A stretch of 64,000 nucleotides of DNA. Origin: Roseicyclus marinus (GTDB lineage Bacteria > Pseudomonadota > Alphaproteobacteria > Rhodobacterales > Rhodobacteraceae). Position numbers and translations under genes: made by a program. The notes under the pieces are model-generated. The model was given only the letters and a program-made list of their open reading frames with translations. It was not told where the DNA came from and did no database searches. The stretch is taken from assembly GCF_030163795.1 (NCBI RefSeq), contig NZ_JASJOF010000001.1, forward strand, positions 310,001 to 374,000. The letters run 5' to 3'. This document shows positions 1-8,160 of the stretch, piece by piece (the stretch's first letter is position 1; each line of letters begins with the position of its first letter).

Positions 1-428
1 CGGCCGCCGGGTGTAGCAACGCGGGCCAGCGCGACCTCGCCGGTGTTCACCATGTGGATGCGGACAGGCGTTTGGCCGATCTGCGCCGGGACCAGCCCGC
101 GTTCGATGGCTGCCGGACCGACGCCTGCCAAGATGTTGCCGCAGCCCTGCGCGCCCGAGACCAGCGCCTGATCGACGAAAACCTGAAGAAAGAGATAATC
201 CACATCCGCATCGGGCCGCGACGGCGGCGACAGGATCGCCACCTTGGAGGTCAGAGGATCCGCCCCGCCGATGCCGTCGATCTGCCGTGCATCGGGGGAT
301 CCCATGATCCGCAACAAGAGATCGTCGCGCAGCCCCGTATCGGCGGGCAGATCGCGCCACAGGAAATAGGCCCCTTTCGACGTGCCCCCCCGCATCCAGA
401 GACAGGGGATGCCGTCCGCCTCAGACAT
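1..428 (-). CDS. galD: 4-oxalomesaconate tautomerase (PrpF/GalD family), N-terminal part
   Basis: The first 142 residues are present; the gene runs off the left edge. The N-terminus ([20 protein letters not shown]) is the signature of the PrpF-like isomerases, and [12 protein letters not shown] around residue 105 carries the Cys expected in their active site. Known members (GalD of Pseudomonas putida, LigU of Sphingobium) interconvert keto and enol forms of 4-oxalomesaconate in gallate/protocatechuate 4,5-cleavage. The ATG overlaps the stop of the upstream aldolase gene by 8 bases, implying translational coupling. With the next two genes it forms a leftward galB-galC-galD operon. The family is clear; the exact substrate is inferred from the neighbours. 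Confidence 0.85.
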   Translation of the reverse strand, partial: MSEADGIPCLWMRGGTSKGAYFLWRDLPADTGLRDDLLLRIMGSPDARQIDGIGGADPLTSKVAILSPPSRPDADVDYLFLQVFVDQALVSGAQGCGNILAGVGPAAIERGLVPAQIGQTPVRIHMVNTGEVALARVATPGG

Positions 429-1101
429 AGCGCAGGCCCTTTTGCGCCAGCTTTCCGCGCATGTCGTAGATGTCGAGGCCCAGTTCGCCCGCGGCGAGGC
501 GGGCGCGCTTCGCCTCTTCGGCGGCAAGGCGGGATTGGGCGCTGGCGAGAACCGTCGCCGCCTCGTCGCGGCGCACAACGACCACGCCGTCATCATCGGC
601 CACGATCACGTCGCCCGCCTCGATCGCCTGTCCGCCACAGACGATGGGCACGTTAACCGACCCTACCGTTTCCTTGACCGTTCCCTGCGCACTGACCGCC
701 TTGCTCCAGACCGGGAAACCCATCTCGCGCAGGTCGCGGATGTCGCGCACGCCCGCGTCGATCACGAGGCCCATGCATCCGCGCGCCATGGCGGAGGTTG
801 CCAGAAGATCACCGAAATAGCCGTCGGTGCAGGGCGAGGTGGGGGCCAGAACAAGGATGTCACCCGCCTGTATCTGTTCGATGGCGACATGCAGCATCCA
901 GTTATCCCCGGGTGGCGCGCTGATCGTCACGGCGGAACCCGCGATGGCCGCACCGGGCCATATCGGGCGCAGGTGGGGCGCAAGGCAACCGCGCCGCCCT
1001 TGCGCCTCGTGGACCGTGGCGACCCCGGCCTTGGCAAGGCCCGCGATGATTGTTGCATCGGCCCGCTCCACGTTCTGGATCACCACGCCACCCATCGCCA
1101 T
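421..1101 (-). CDS. galC: 4-carboxy-4-hydroxy-2-oxoadipate / HMG aldolase
   Basis: A class II, divalent-metal-dependent pyruvate aldolase of the RraA-like fold (GalC/LigK/ProA family). It cleaves 4-carboxy-4-hydroxy-2-oxoadipate to pyruvate and oxaloacetate, the last step of the protocatechuate 4,5-cleavage and gallate routes. The family motif [11 protein letters not shown] lies near residue 27, APPGDNWM near residue 63, and the metal/substrate segment [10 protein letters not shown] near residue 111. The frame is open 20 codons further upstream, but homologues begin near the chosen ATG. A second ATG two codons on has the better-spaced GGGAG, so the start is uncertain by two residues. It lies 46 bases after galB and overlaps galD by 8 bases. 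Confidence 0.88.
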   Translation of the reverse strand: MAMGGVVIQNVERADATIIAGLAKAGVATVHEAQGRRGCLAPHLRPIWPGAAIAGSAVTISAPPGDNWMLHVAIEQIQAGDILVLAPTSPCTDGYFGDLLATSAMARGCMGLVIDAGVRDIRDLREMGFPVWSKAVSAQGTVKETVGSVNVPIVCGGQAIEAGDVIVADDDGVVVVRRDEAATVLASAQSRLAAEEAKRARLAAGELGLDIYDMRGKLAQKGLRYV

Positions 1102-1147
1102 TCTCCCATCCCTGTTCTGCGCGGGGTCTGGTGTCCGCGCGCGTGTC

Positions 1148-1879
1148 TCAAAGCTCGTCAACCGTGCGCGGGAAGATCGACTGGAACCCTTCGGCGTAGC
1201 GGCAGTCGCGCCCGCCCGATTGGCCGCCGGAATTGCGCTTGAAATGGTTCGCGCGCTGTTCCGCGACGCGCGTGTAATATTCCCACAGATGAACCTGCCC
1301 GTTCATCTTTTCCATCGCCGCGCGCTTCTGGTCCCAGACCGGCGTGATGTCGAGGAAGGTGTCCGGCTTCCACCCCATCTGTTCGGTCTGGTGCGGCTCG
1401 AACAGGTAGAGTTGCGGCGCGCTCAGCACCTTTTCGCCGGGATTGTGGCCCCAGGCCTGCGCGATCATCCGGCATTCGAGCGCCACCTGCGTCATGTACA
1501 TGTGGTCGGTGTTGTAGGGGTCATATTGCGAGTGGCTCATCATGAAGGCAGGTTGCACCGCGCGGATCAGGTCGACGAGCCGCATCTTGTCGTCTTGCGA
1601 CAGGTGCAGCGGGTAATCCCCCAGATCGAAACATTCCAAGCGATGGACCCCGAGGGCCTCGGCGGCGGCTTCGGCTTCGGCCCGGCGGATCGCCTTGACC
1701 TCGTCGAGCGTCCTGCCCTCTTTCCACAGTTTCGCGCTTTCGCCGCGTTCGCCAAAGGACATGCAGGCCACCGTCACATCATAACCCAGCTTGGCATGAA
1801 GCGCGATGGCCCCGCCGCAGCGCCAGACGAAATCGGCGGCATGTGCTGACAGGATGAGGGCAGTCTTGCGGGCGGTCAT
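1148..1879 (-). CDS. galB: 4-oxalomesaconate hydratase, PIG-L/LmbE family
   Basis: 243 residues of the PIG-L (LmbE-like) zinc-hydrolase fold, ending FPRTVDEL. GalB of Pseudomonas putida is the known case in which this fold acts as a zinc-dependent hydratase, converting 4-oxalomesaconate to 4-carboxy-4-hydroxy-2-oxoadipate. Most PIG-L proteins have an AHPDD zinc motif; here the matching segment is [15 protein letters not shown], as in the hydratase branch. The [14 protein letters not shown] segment around residue 118 supplies further metal and substrate residues. The start was set where homologues begin ([14 protein letters not shown]); the frame stays open 14 codons upstream. First gene of the leftward operon. 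The hydratase role rests on this branch plus the galC and galD neighbours. Confidence 0.82.
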   Translation of the reverse strand: MTARKTALILSAHAADFVWRCGGAIALHAKLGYDVTVACMSFGERGESAKLWKEGRTLDEVKAIRRAEAEAAAEALGVHRLECFDLGDYPLHLSQDDKMRLVDLIRAVQPAFMMSHSQYDPYNTDHMYMTQVALECRMIAQAWGHNPGEKVLSAPQLYLFEPHQTEQMGWKPDTFLDITPVWDQKRAAMEKMNGQVHLWEYYTRVAEQRANHFKRNSGGQSGGRDCRYAEGFQSIFPRTVDEL

Positions 1880-1923
1880 GGCGGGGCCTTTTGACTTGGA
1901 AACACTGACCGACCGTTCCACGC

Positions 1924-1980
1924 TGCCCCGTTTCGGGGCAATTCGAAAGCCCGTTCATCAGCATAAGTTTTTGCTATAAT
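1924..1980 (+). promoter_or_regulatory. Divergent control region of the gal genes: dyad and extended -10
   Basis: A 7-bp perfect dyad (TGCCCCGTTTCGGGGCA, 1924-1940) sits between galB and the rightward dehydrogenase gene. Downstream, TGCTATAAT (1972-1980) is an extended -10 element with a perfect TATAAT for rightward transcription, leaving about 60 bases of leader before the ATG at 2047. A plausible operator for the LysR regulator encoded two genes away; binding is inferred. Confidence 0.5.
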
Positions 1981-2046
1981 GGAATTGCGACATGCGCCGA
2001 TCCTTGTAGAGTTCGCACAGCGCGACAGCGTATGGGGGGGACGAAT

Positions 2047-2931
2047 ATGCCGACAGGACAAAAACCGGACAGACTGGCCTTCATCGGCTTTGGCGAGGCC
2101 GCGACGGCCTTTCTGGAAGGTTGGGGCGCGGGACGGCCCGGGCATGTGTCGGCCTTCGACGCCAAGACCGAGGACAAGCTTGCGGCACCGCAGATGCGGG
2201 CGCGCTACGCCGCGCACGGCGTCCATGACGCGGGCACGCTGGAGGGGACGCTCGCAGGCTGCATGGCGGTCTTCAGCGTTGTGACGGCGGATCAGGCATT
2301 GAACGTGGCGCGCGCTGCGGCCCCGCACCTGCCACCGGGCTGTGTCTGGCTCGATTGCAATTCCTGCGCCCCCGACACAAAGCGCGCGGCTGCCACCGTG
2401 ATCGAGGGTGCAGGCGGGCGTTACGTCGACGTGGCCGTGATGGCCCCGGTCCATCCCAAGCGCCATCTGGTGCCACTCCTTGTGTCTGGCCCCCATGCGG
2501 CCCACGGTGCTGCGCTGCTCGAAAGCCTCGCGATGCGCCCCAAAATCGTGGGCGCGACCGTGGGCGAGGCGTCGAGCATCAAGATGATCCGCTCCGTCAT
2601 GATCAAGGGGATGGAGGCGCTGACTGCGGAATGTTTCCTCGCCGCTCGCCGCGCCGGGGTGGAGGAGGCGGTGATCGCCTCGCTTGAAGCGTCCGATCCC
2701 GGCGTCGATTGGCGTGGGCGGGGCGCCTACAACCTCGAACGGATGCTGGTTCACGGCGCACGCCGTGCCGCCGAGATGCGCGAGGTCGCCGCGACGGTCG
2801 CGGCGCTGGGTCTGCCCGACCAGATGAGCCGCGCGACCGCCGAATGGCAGGATGCGCTGTCCCGGCGCGGCGTCGATGCGGGCGAGGCGGATCTGATGGC
2901 CCGTATCGACCGCGCCCTGTCGGCCTTATGA
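2047..2931 (+). CDS. NAD(P)-binding DUF1932 dehydrogenase (6-phosphogluconate dehydrogenase-like)
   Basis: 294 residues. The N-terminal Rossmann motif is GFGEAA (about residue 14), followed by an NADP-dehydrogenase domain (VVTADQAL, DCNSCAPDTK, VDVAVMAPV). The C-terminal helical domain is DUF1932 (WRGRGAYNLERMLVHGARRAAEM). Members are distant relatives of 3-hydroxyisobutyrate and 6-phosphogluconate dehydrogenases, and their substrates are mostly unknown. Its place opposite galBCD suggests a reductase or dehydrogenase serving an aromatic-acid side route. The ATG at 2047 has GGGGGAC at good spacing; an upstream in-frame ATG at 2032 has none. Its stop overlaps the LysR start (ATGA), so the two genes are coupled. 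Confidence 0.8.
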   Translation: MPTGQKPDRLAFIGFGEAATAFLEGWGAGRPGHVSAFDAKTEDKLAAPQMRARYAAHGVHDAGTLEGTLAGCMAVFSVVTADQALNVARAAAPHLPPGCVWLDCNSCAPDTKRAAATVIEGAGGRYVDVAVMAPVHPKRHLVPLLVSGPHAAHGAALLESLAMRPKIVGATVGEASSIKMIRSVMIKGMEALTAECFLAARRAGVEEAVIASLEASDPGVDWRGRGAYNLERMLVHGARRAAEMREVAATVAALGLPDQMSRATAEWQDALSRRGVDAGEADLMARIDRALSAL

Positions 2932-4124
2932 AATCACGCAACCTTCGGCATTTCCGGGTTTTTCTGGCTGTCGCCGACCTCGGAACGCCCACGGCTGCGG
3001 CCGCACGTTGCCGGGTGTCGCAACCCGCCGTGACGCAGGCCCTGTCCCGGCTGGAGGCACAGGCCGGCGGCCCGCTTTTCGATCGCACACGCAGGGGGTT
3101 TTTCCTCACCTCCCGCGGCAGCGTCTTGGCGCCGCGATTGCGGCGCGGGCTGGACCGGCTGGATGCGGCGTTGGCGCAGGTCGCTCCGCGTTTGATCCTG
3201 ACCGCGACAATGCCGCAACTGCAGGCGTTGATCGCGATGGTCGAGGCGCAGAATTTCACGTTGGCCGCCCGGACGCTGGGCTTGGCGCAACCCACGGTCC
3301 ACCGGGCAATCACCCAGATCGAGCGCGAGGCCGGGCGCCCCCTTTTCGACCGAAGCGCCTTTGGCGTGGTGGCGACGCGGCCCTGCCGCGATCTGGCACA
3401 GGCGGCCCGCTTGGCCTTTGCGGAATTCGGTCAGGCCGAGGCGGAACTGGCCGATCATGACGGGCGCGAGGTCGGGCAAATCGTGATTGGTGCCCTGCCG
3501 TTGGCAAGATCCGTGGTTTTGCCCGAGGCCATCGTCGCCTTTCGGGCCCGCCGCCCGAAAACCGGGGTCACCGTCCTCGATGGGCTTTATGACGAGATGC
3601 TGACCGGGTTGCGCCGGGGTGAGATCGACCTGATCGTCGGAGCGTTGCGCGAGCCGCAACCGATCGACGATGTCGTGCAGGAGGCGCTTTTCGAGGATCA
3701 CCTGACGATCCTCGCGCGGCCCGGTCATCCTCTGTGCGGTCTGGGGCAAATCACGCCCGACGTGTTGGCGGCACAAGGTTGGGCCGTGCCACGCCGGGGC
3801 ACACCCGCGCGGGCGCAATTCGAGGACCTTTTCACCGCCCGTGGTCTGCCGGTGCCCGACAGTATCGTGGAATGCGGATCGATTCTGCTCATGCGGGAGC
3901 TTTTGTGCCAAAGCGATCTATTGGGCTGCATTTCGGAACAGCAGGCCGCCGCCGAGAGGCGCAACGGTTTGCTCGTCACGATGCACACGGGGATCGACTG
4001 GCCCGGTCGCCGCATCGGCATGACCTATCGCCGCGACTGGGTTCCGACCCCTGCACAGACCCTGTTGATGCAGGAACTGCGCTGCGCCGCCTCTGGGGTC
4101 ATCATGACCTCCGCGCCGGGATGA
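2928..4124 (+). CDS. LysR-type regulator with two tandem HTH domains
   Basis: 398 residues, about 90 longer than a usual LysR protein because the DNA-binding module occurs twice. HTH 1 is at residues 5-63 (AARCRVSQPAVTQALSRLE ... GGPLFDRT) and HTH 2 at about 95-153 (AARTLGLAQPTVHRAITQIE ... GRPLFDRS). A single periplasmic-binding-like effector domain follows from about residue 180. The second copy is as well conserved as the first, and there is no frameshift or stop between them. It begins inside the stop codon of the dehydrogenase gene (ATGA). Probably the aromatic-acid-responsive regulator of the divergent gal operon; effector and operator are inferred. Confidence 0.9.
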   Translation: MKSRNLRHFRVFLAVADLGTPTAAAARCRVSQPAVTQALSRLEAQAGGPLFDRTRRGFFLTSRGSVLAPRLRRGLDRLDAALAQVAPRLILTATMPQLQALIAMVEAQNFTLAARTLGLAQPTVHRAITQIEREAGRPLFDRSAFGVVATRPCRDLAQAARLAFAEFGQAEAELADHDGREVGQIVIGALPLARSVVLPEAIVAFRARRPKTGVTVLDGLYDEMLTGLRRGEIDLIVGALREPQPIDDVVQEALFEDHLTILARPGHPLCGLGQITPDVLAAQGWAVPRRGTPARAQFEDLFTARGLPVPDSIVECGSILLMRELLCQSDLLGCISEQQAAAERRNGLLVTMHTGIDWPGRRIGMTYRRDWVPTPAQTLLMQELRCAASGVIMTSAPG

Positions 4125-4130
4125 TCGCGA

Positions 4131-4679
4131 TCAGCGGTTTCGTCCGAACCGCGCGTAAAGACCGTCAAGCGTATAGCTTTCACCCACCGGACCAAAGTCT
4201 TCGTCGCCGAAGCTTTGGTCCACCGGCAAACAGCCACGCCCGCAGACCTGCCGGATGTTGCCGGTCTGGCCCTCGACAAACCACAGCCGCCCGCCCGGCG
4301 TGCCGACCCAGCCGTTCACCCCCATGCGCATGTCGCCTTCCACATCCTGGATCGACGGCACCTCTCCGTCATAGGCGGGGTCCCACGCGGCATGGGTGTG
4401 CCAGCTCGAGGCGACCACAAAGCCGTCCTCAACCGGAAGCGAGGCGCAGGATGCCTGCCCGCCCCAACTGGCCTTTGTCGAAGAATAGGCCCCGTTGGAA
4501 TGACGCAGGACATAGCCGCAGACCTCACGGTTGAAGCGGATCGACAGCGCGTTCATCGATTCCATCAGGCCCATGACAAAGGCAGTTTCCTGCGCGCTTT
4601 GCGCCGTCGACGGCGCGGGCGCGGTGGCGATGAACGCCGCCATCAACAAGGCGGCGATGCGCGAGAGCGATCTGGTCAT
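4131..4679 (-). CDS. Secreted DUF4329-like protein
   Basis: 182 residues with a signal peptide (MTRSLSRIAALLMAAFIATA, cleavage likely after TAQ near residue 27). The mature part carries SSWHTHAAWDPAYDGEVPS around residue 90, the His-x-His pattern of the JAB/DUF4329 group, which is related to metallopeptidase-like folds. Four cysteines in the mature part could form disulfides in the periplasm. The start at 4679 has CAGGAG eight bases upstream. It is convergent with the LysR gene (6-base gap) and monocistronic. The domain assignment is moderately sure; function is unknown. Confidence 0.65.
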   Translation of the reverse strand: MTRSLSRIAALLMAAFIATAPAPSTAQSAQETAFVMGLMESMNALSIRFNREVCGYVLRHSNGAYSSTKASWGGQASCASLPVEDGFVVASSWHTHAAWDPAYDGEVPSIQDVEGDMRMGVNGWVGTPGGRLWFVEGQTGNIRQVCGRGCLPVDQSFGDEDFGPVGESYTLDGLYARFGRNR

Positions 4680-4837
4680 GGTGGCACTCCTGACGGGCGG
4701 GATCACGACAAACTGATCTCAGCTTACAGGGAAAATCCGCTCATTCCAGTGAAACGCGGCGCATGGGGCTGGACCGACGCGCGTGACCGCTTATCTTGCA
4801 AGTCTCAGGAACTCGCGCCGGCCAAGGAGGGAATGGC

Positions 4838-5014
4838 ATGTCCCGTATGGAAACCATCGAAGTGGCAGCCGCCACGCCCGCAACCGTCAGCTCGGAATTC
4901 GCGAATGATCCCGCGATCCAGCTCTGGCTCAAGATGGGGCGCGCGGCGTTTTTCTTCTGCCTTTGGACGTCGATGGCCATCCCCGTCGCCCTGATCTACT
5001 ACGCGCGGTTCTGA
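4838..5014 (+). CDS. Small single-pass membrane protein
   Basis: 58 residues with an excellent ribosome-binding site (AAGGAGGG, 8 bases before the ATG). A polar N-terminal half (about 1-34) is followed by one hydrophobic helix (AFFFCLWTSMAIPVALIYYA, residues about 36-55) ending two residues from the C-terminus. No family is recognised. It stands alone between a leftward DUF4329 gene and the convergent trxC. The strong translation signal and clean helix argue for a real gene. Confidence 0.6.
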   Translation: MSRMETIEVAAATPATVSSEFANDPAIQLWLKMGRAAFFFCLWTSMAIPVALIYYARF

Positions 5015-5066
5015 TCCCGACGCTGCCCGAAGGCTTGCAGGGGCTCACGTCGCCTCTGATCTTCTA

Positions 5067-5507
5067 TCAGGCGCGCGCAGCGGTGTGGCTGCGCACGAAG
5101 GCTTCGATCTCCGCCGCAGGGCGTGCCCCGGTCAGGCGGGCGATTTCCTGACCGTTCCGAAACAGGATCAACAGCGGAATACCCCTTATGCCGTAGCGCT
5201 GGGAGGCGTCCCCATGGACCTGGGTGTTGACCTTGGCCAGCCGCGTATGGGGCGACAACGCCCGCGCTGCCTTTGAAAACTCGGGGGCCATTGCCCGGCA
5301 CGGGCCGCACCACGGGGCCCAGAAATCCACCAGCAACGGCAGCGTATCCTTGGTCTCGGCCTTGCGCAGCGTGGCGGTGTCGATGTCGTGAACCTTGGGC
5401 TCCACCAGTTTCGCGCCGCACGTGCCGCATTTGGGATGAGCCGACAGCCGTTCGGCCGGAACCCGGTTCACGGTCGCGCAGGACAGGCAGGTGATGTGGT
5501 GGGACAT
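5067..5507 (-). CDS. trxC: Thioredoxin 2 with N-terminal zinc finger
   Basis: 146 residues. The N-terminus holds two CxxC pairs (CLSC at 7-10, CGTC at about 27-30), the zinc-binding ribbon that separates TrxC from TrxA. The thioredoxin fold follows with active site WAPWCGPCRAM and the cis-Pro segment GIRGIPLLILF. It is a cytoplasmic protein-disulfide reductase, in E. coli OxyR-induced, recharged by thioredoxin reductase. The length matches the family (about 140). Monocistronic; the neighbours suggest no special partner. Confidence 0.93.
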   Translation of the reverse strand: MSHHITCLSCATVNRVPAERLSAHPKCGTCGAKLVEPKVHDIDTATLRKAETKDTLPLLVDFWAPWCGPCRAMAPEFSKAARALSPHTRLAKVNTQVHGDASQRYGIRGIPLLILFRNGQEIARLTGARPAAEIEAFVRSHTAARA

Positions 5508-5681
5508 GGCGACAGCCTAGTGAGTGATCCTGTCAACCATTTGGGAAAGCGCATGCCCCCACGCAAGTCCCGCCATCACAGAGCCGTTGCGCACCGGGTC
5601 CACCCTGCGTGTGCAGAGCGCGCCTTTCGGCGCACCCCAAGGCAATCCCGTGTGCCGTGCAGCCACGCGCGGCACCGAAAT

Positions 5682-7337
5682 TCAGCGCGTGAACTTCTTG
5701 TACTTCAACCGCTTGGGTTCCACCGCATCGGGGCCGAGGCGACGTTTCTTGTCTTCCTCGTAATCCTCGAAATTGCCCTCGAACCATTCCACATGCGCCT
5801 CGCCCTCGAAGGCGAGGATATGGGTGCAGAGCCTGTCGAGGAAGAACCGGTCGTGGCTGATGATGACCGCGCAGCCCGCGAAATCCTCCAGCGCGTCTTC
5901 CAGCGCGCGGAGCGTTTCCACGTCCAGATCGTTGGTCGGTTCGTCGAGCAGGAGAACATTGCCGCCCGCCTTCAGAAGCTTGGCCATATGCACCCGGTTG
6001 CGTTCCCCGCCCGAGAGGAGCCCGACCTTTTTTTGCTGGTCGCCGCCCTTGAAGTTGAAGGCGCCGCAATAGGCGCGGGAGTTCATGCTGGCGTCGCCTA
6101 GTTCGATGATCTCGGCCCCGCCTGAGATTTCTTCCCAGACGGTTTTGGACGCATCGAGCGCGTCGCGCGACTGGTCGACATAGGACAGCTGCACCGTATC
6201 GCCGAATTCCACCGTTCCCTCGTCGGGCTTTTCCTGACCCGTCAGGATGCGGAAGAGCGTGGATTTGCCCGCGCCGTTCGGCCCGATCACCCCCACGATC
6301 CCGCCCGGCGGCAGGGAGAAGCTGAGGTTTTCGATCAAAAGCCGGTCGCCATAGCCTTTCTTCAGCCCGTTCACCTCGATCACGCGCGAGCCGAGGCGGG
6401 GACCGTTCGGGATGACGATCTGGGCGCGGGAAATCTTTTCGCGCTCGGACTGGCCGGCCAGTTCCTCGTAGGCGTTGATCCGGGCCTTCTGCTTGGCCTG
6501 ACGCGCCTTGGCGCCGGCGCGGATCCACTGGAGTTCGCGCTCCAGCGTCTTCTGGCGCGACTTGTCCTCGCGGGCTTCCTGCTCCAGCCGTTTGGCTTTT
6601 TGCTCCAACCAGCTGGAATAATTGCCCTCGTAGGGGATGCCGCGACCGCGATCGAGTTCGAGGATCCAGCCGGTGATGTCGTCAAGGAAATAGCGGTCGT
6701 GGGTCACGATCAGGATCGTGCCCTTGTATTCGATCAGGTGCTGCTGGAGCCAGGCGATGGTTTCGGCGTCCAGATGGTTGGTCGGTTCGTCGAGCAGCAG
6801 CATCTCGGGTGCTTCGAGCAAGAGCTTGCAAAGGGCCACCCGGCGCCGTTCGCCGCCCGAAAGCGTCGAAACCTGCGCGTCATCGTCGGGGCAGCGCAAG
6901 GCCTCCATCGCGACATCGATCTGGCTGTCGAGATCCCACAGGTTCTCGGCGTCGATCTCGTCTTGCAATTGCGCCATCTCGTCGGCGGTTTCGTCGGAAT
7001 AGTTCATCGCCAGTTCGTTGTAGCGGTCGAGCTTGGCCTTTTTCGCCGCAACGCCCAGCATGACGTTTTCCCGCACGTTCAGGGTCTCGTCCAGTTCCGG
7101 CTCCTGCGAGAGGTAGCCCACGCGCGCGCCCTGCGCGGCCCAAGCCTCGCCGGTGAAATCCTTGTCGATGCCCGCCATGATCCGCATGAGCGTGGATTTG
7201 CCCGCACCGTTCACACCCACGACGCCGATCTTCACGCCGGGCAGGAAGTTCAGGCGGATGTTCTCGAAGCATTTCTTGCCGCCCGGATAGGTCTTTGAGA
7301 CGCCATCCATGTGGTAGACATATTGATACGAGGCCAT
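5682..7337 (-). CDS. ettA: Energy-dependent translational throttle protein EttA (ABC-F)
   Basis: 551 residues with two ABC ATPase domains and no membrane part. Walker A motifs are GVNGAGKST and GPNGAGKST; signatures are [11 protein letters not shown] and [11 protein letters not shown]; both Walker B motifs read LLLDEPTN. The charged linker between the domains (about residues 240-320) is the tRNA-interacting PtIM of ABC-F proteins, and its [20 protein letters not shown] stretch is typical of EttA. It acts at the ribosomal E site and gates entry into elongation according to the ATP/ADP ratio. Length is as in E. coli (555). Divergent from nadD with about 140 bases between. Confidence 0.95.
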   Translation of the reverse strand: MASYQYVYHMDGVSKTYPGGKKCFENIRLNFLPGVKIGVVGVNGAGKSTLMRIMAGIDKDFTGEAWAAQGARVGYLSQEPELDETLNVRENVMLGVAAKKAKLDRYNELAMNYSDETADEMAQLQDEIDAENLWDLDSQIDVAMEALRCPDDDAQVSTLSGGERRRVALCKLLLEAPEMLLLDEPTNHLDAETIAWLQQHLIEYKGTILIVTHDRYFLDDITGWILELDRGRGIPYEGNYSSWLEQKAKRLEQEAREDKSRQKTLERELQWIRAGAKARQAKQKARINAYEELAGQSEREKISRAQIVIPNGPRLGSRVIEVNGLKKGYGDRLLIENLSFSLPPGGIVGVIGPNGAGKSTLFRILTGQEKPDEGTVEFGDTVQLSYVDQSRDALDASKTVWEEISGGAEIIELGDASMNSRAYCGAFNFKGGDQQKKVGLLSGGERNRVHMAKLLKAGGNVLLLDEPTNDLDVETLRALEDALEDFAGCAVIISHDRFFLDRLCTHILAFEGEAHVEWFEGNFEDYEEDKKRRLGPDAVEPKRLKYKKFTR

Positions 7338-7479
7338 GTGCCGCTCCGTCCTGGGATCCTTGGTTGACCCGCCATGTAAGCCTTTGGGCCGGGATGGGCA
7401 ATCGGGGGCGGGTGCTGACGTTGACTTGGGACGCGGGTCGCCGCATCAAGACGCGCCCAGATGTCGGGGAACCCTGTCC

Positions 7480-8082
7480 GTGCCCTTGCGATCCGATCTT
7501 CCCTTTGCGCTGCCCGGCCAGACCGTGGGCCTGTTCGGCGGGTCCTTTGATCCGCCCCATGCGGGCCATGTCCATGTCAGCCGCGAGGCCCTGAAACGCT
7601 TTGGCCTCGACCGGGTATGGTGGCTGGTCAGCCCGGGCAACCCGCTGAAACGCAACGGCCCTGCAGCACTCGAACGTCGCATGGCGGCAGCGCGCGCGAT
7701 GGTGACCCATCCAAGGATCCTCGTGACCGATATCGAGGCGCGCATCGGCACGCGCTACACCGCCGAAACGCTGCAGCGCTTGATGGCGCTTTATCCCGGC
7801 GTGCGATTTGTCTGGCTTATGGGGGCCGACAATCTGGCGCAGTTCCACCGCTGGCAGCGATGGGACTGGATCCTTGACCACGTGCCCGTCGGCGTACTTG
7901 CGCGTCCGGGGCAGGGGATCTCGGCCCGCAGTGCCAAGGCCGCCACGATCCATCAAGCCGACCGCTTGCCGGCATCGAGCGCGCGCCTTTTGCCTCATGC
8001 CGCACCGCCTGCCTGGTGTTTTCTGAATCTCCCGATGGTCGATCTGTCCTCCAGCGCGATCCGCGCCCGGGGCGATTGGTAG
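7480..8082 (+). CDS. nadD: Nicotinate-nucleotide adenylyltransferase
   Basis: 200 residues. The nucleotidyltransferase signature [12 protein letters not shown] (with the HxGH-type motif) is near residue 20, and the C-terminal SSSAIRAR is the second ATP-binding motif. It adenylates nicotinate mononucleotide in de novo NAD synthesis. The frame is open to 7336, but the family begins about 15 residues before the GG(S/T)FDP motif, so the GTG at 7480 (GGGGA upstream) is preferred. The usual partner rsfS does not follow; a PBP4-type gene does. Confidence 0.9.
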   Translation: MPLRSDLPFALPGQTVGLFGGSFDPPHAGHVHVSREALKRFGLDRVWWLVSPGNPLKRNGPAALERRMAAARAMVTHPRILVTDIEARIGTRYTAETLQRLMALYPGVRFVWLMGADNLAQFHRWQRWDWILDHVPVGVLARPGQGISARSAKAATIHQADRLPASSARLLPHAAPPAWCFLNLPMVDLSSSAIRARGDW

Positions 8083-8160
8083 CGTCTGTACCGAATCCCT
8101 TGAGGGCGTGGGCGCGCTGCGCTTAACTGTTTAAAGATTTGTGTCTTTTGGTTTGTGTTC

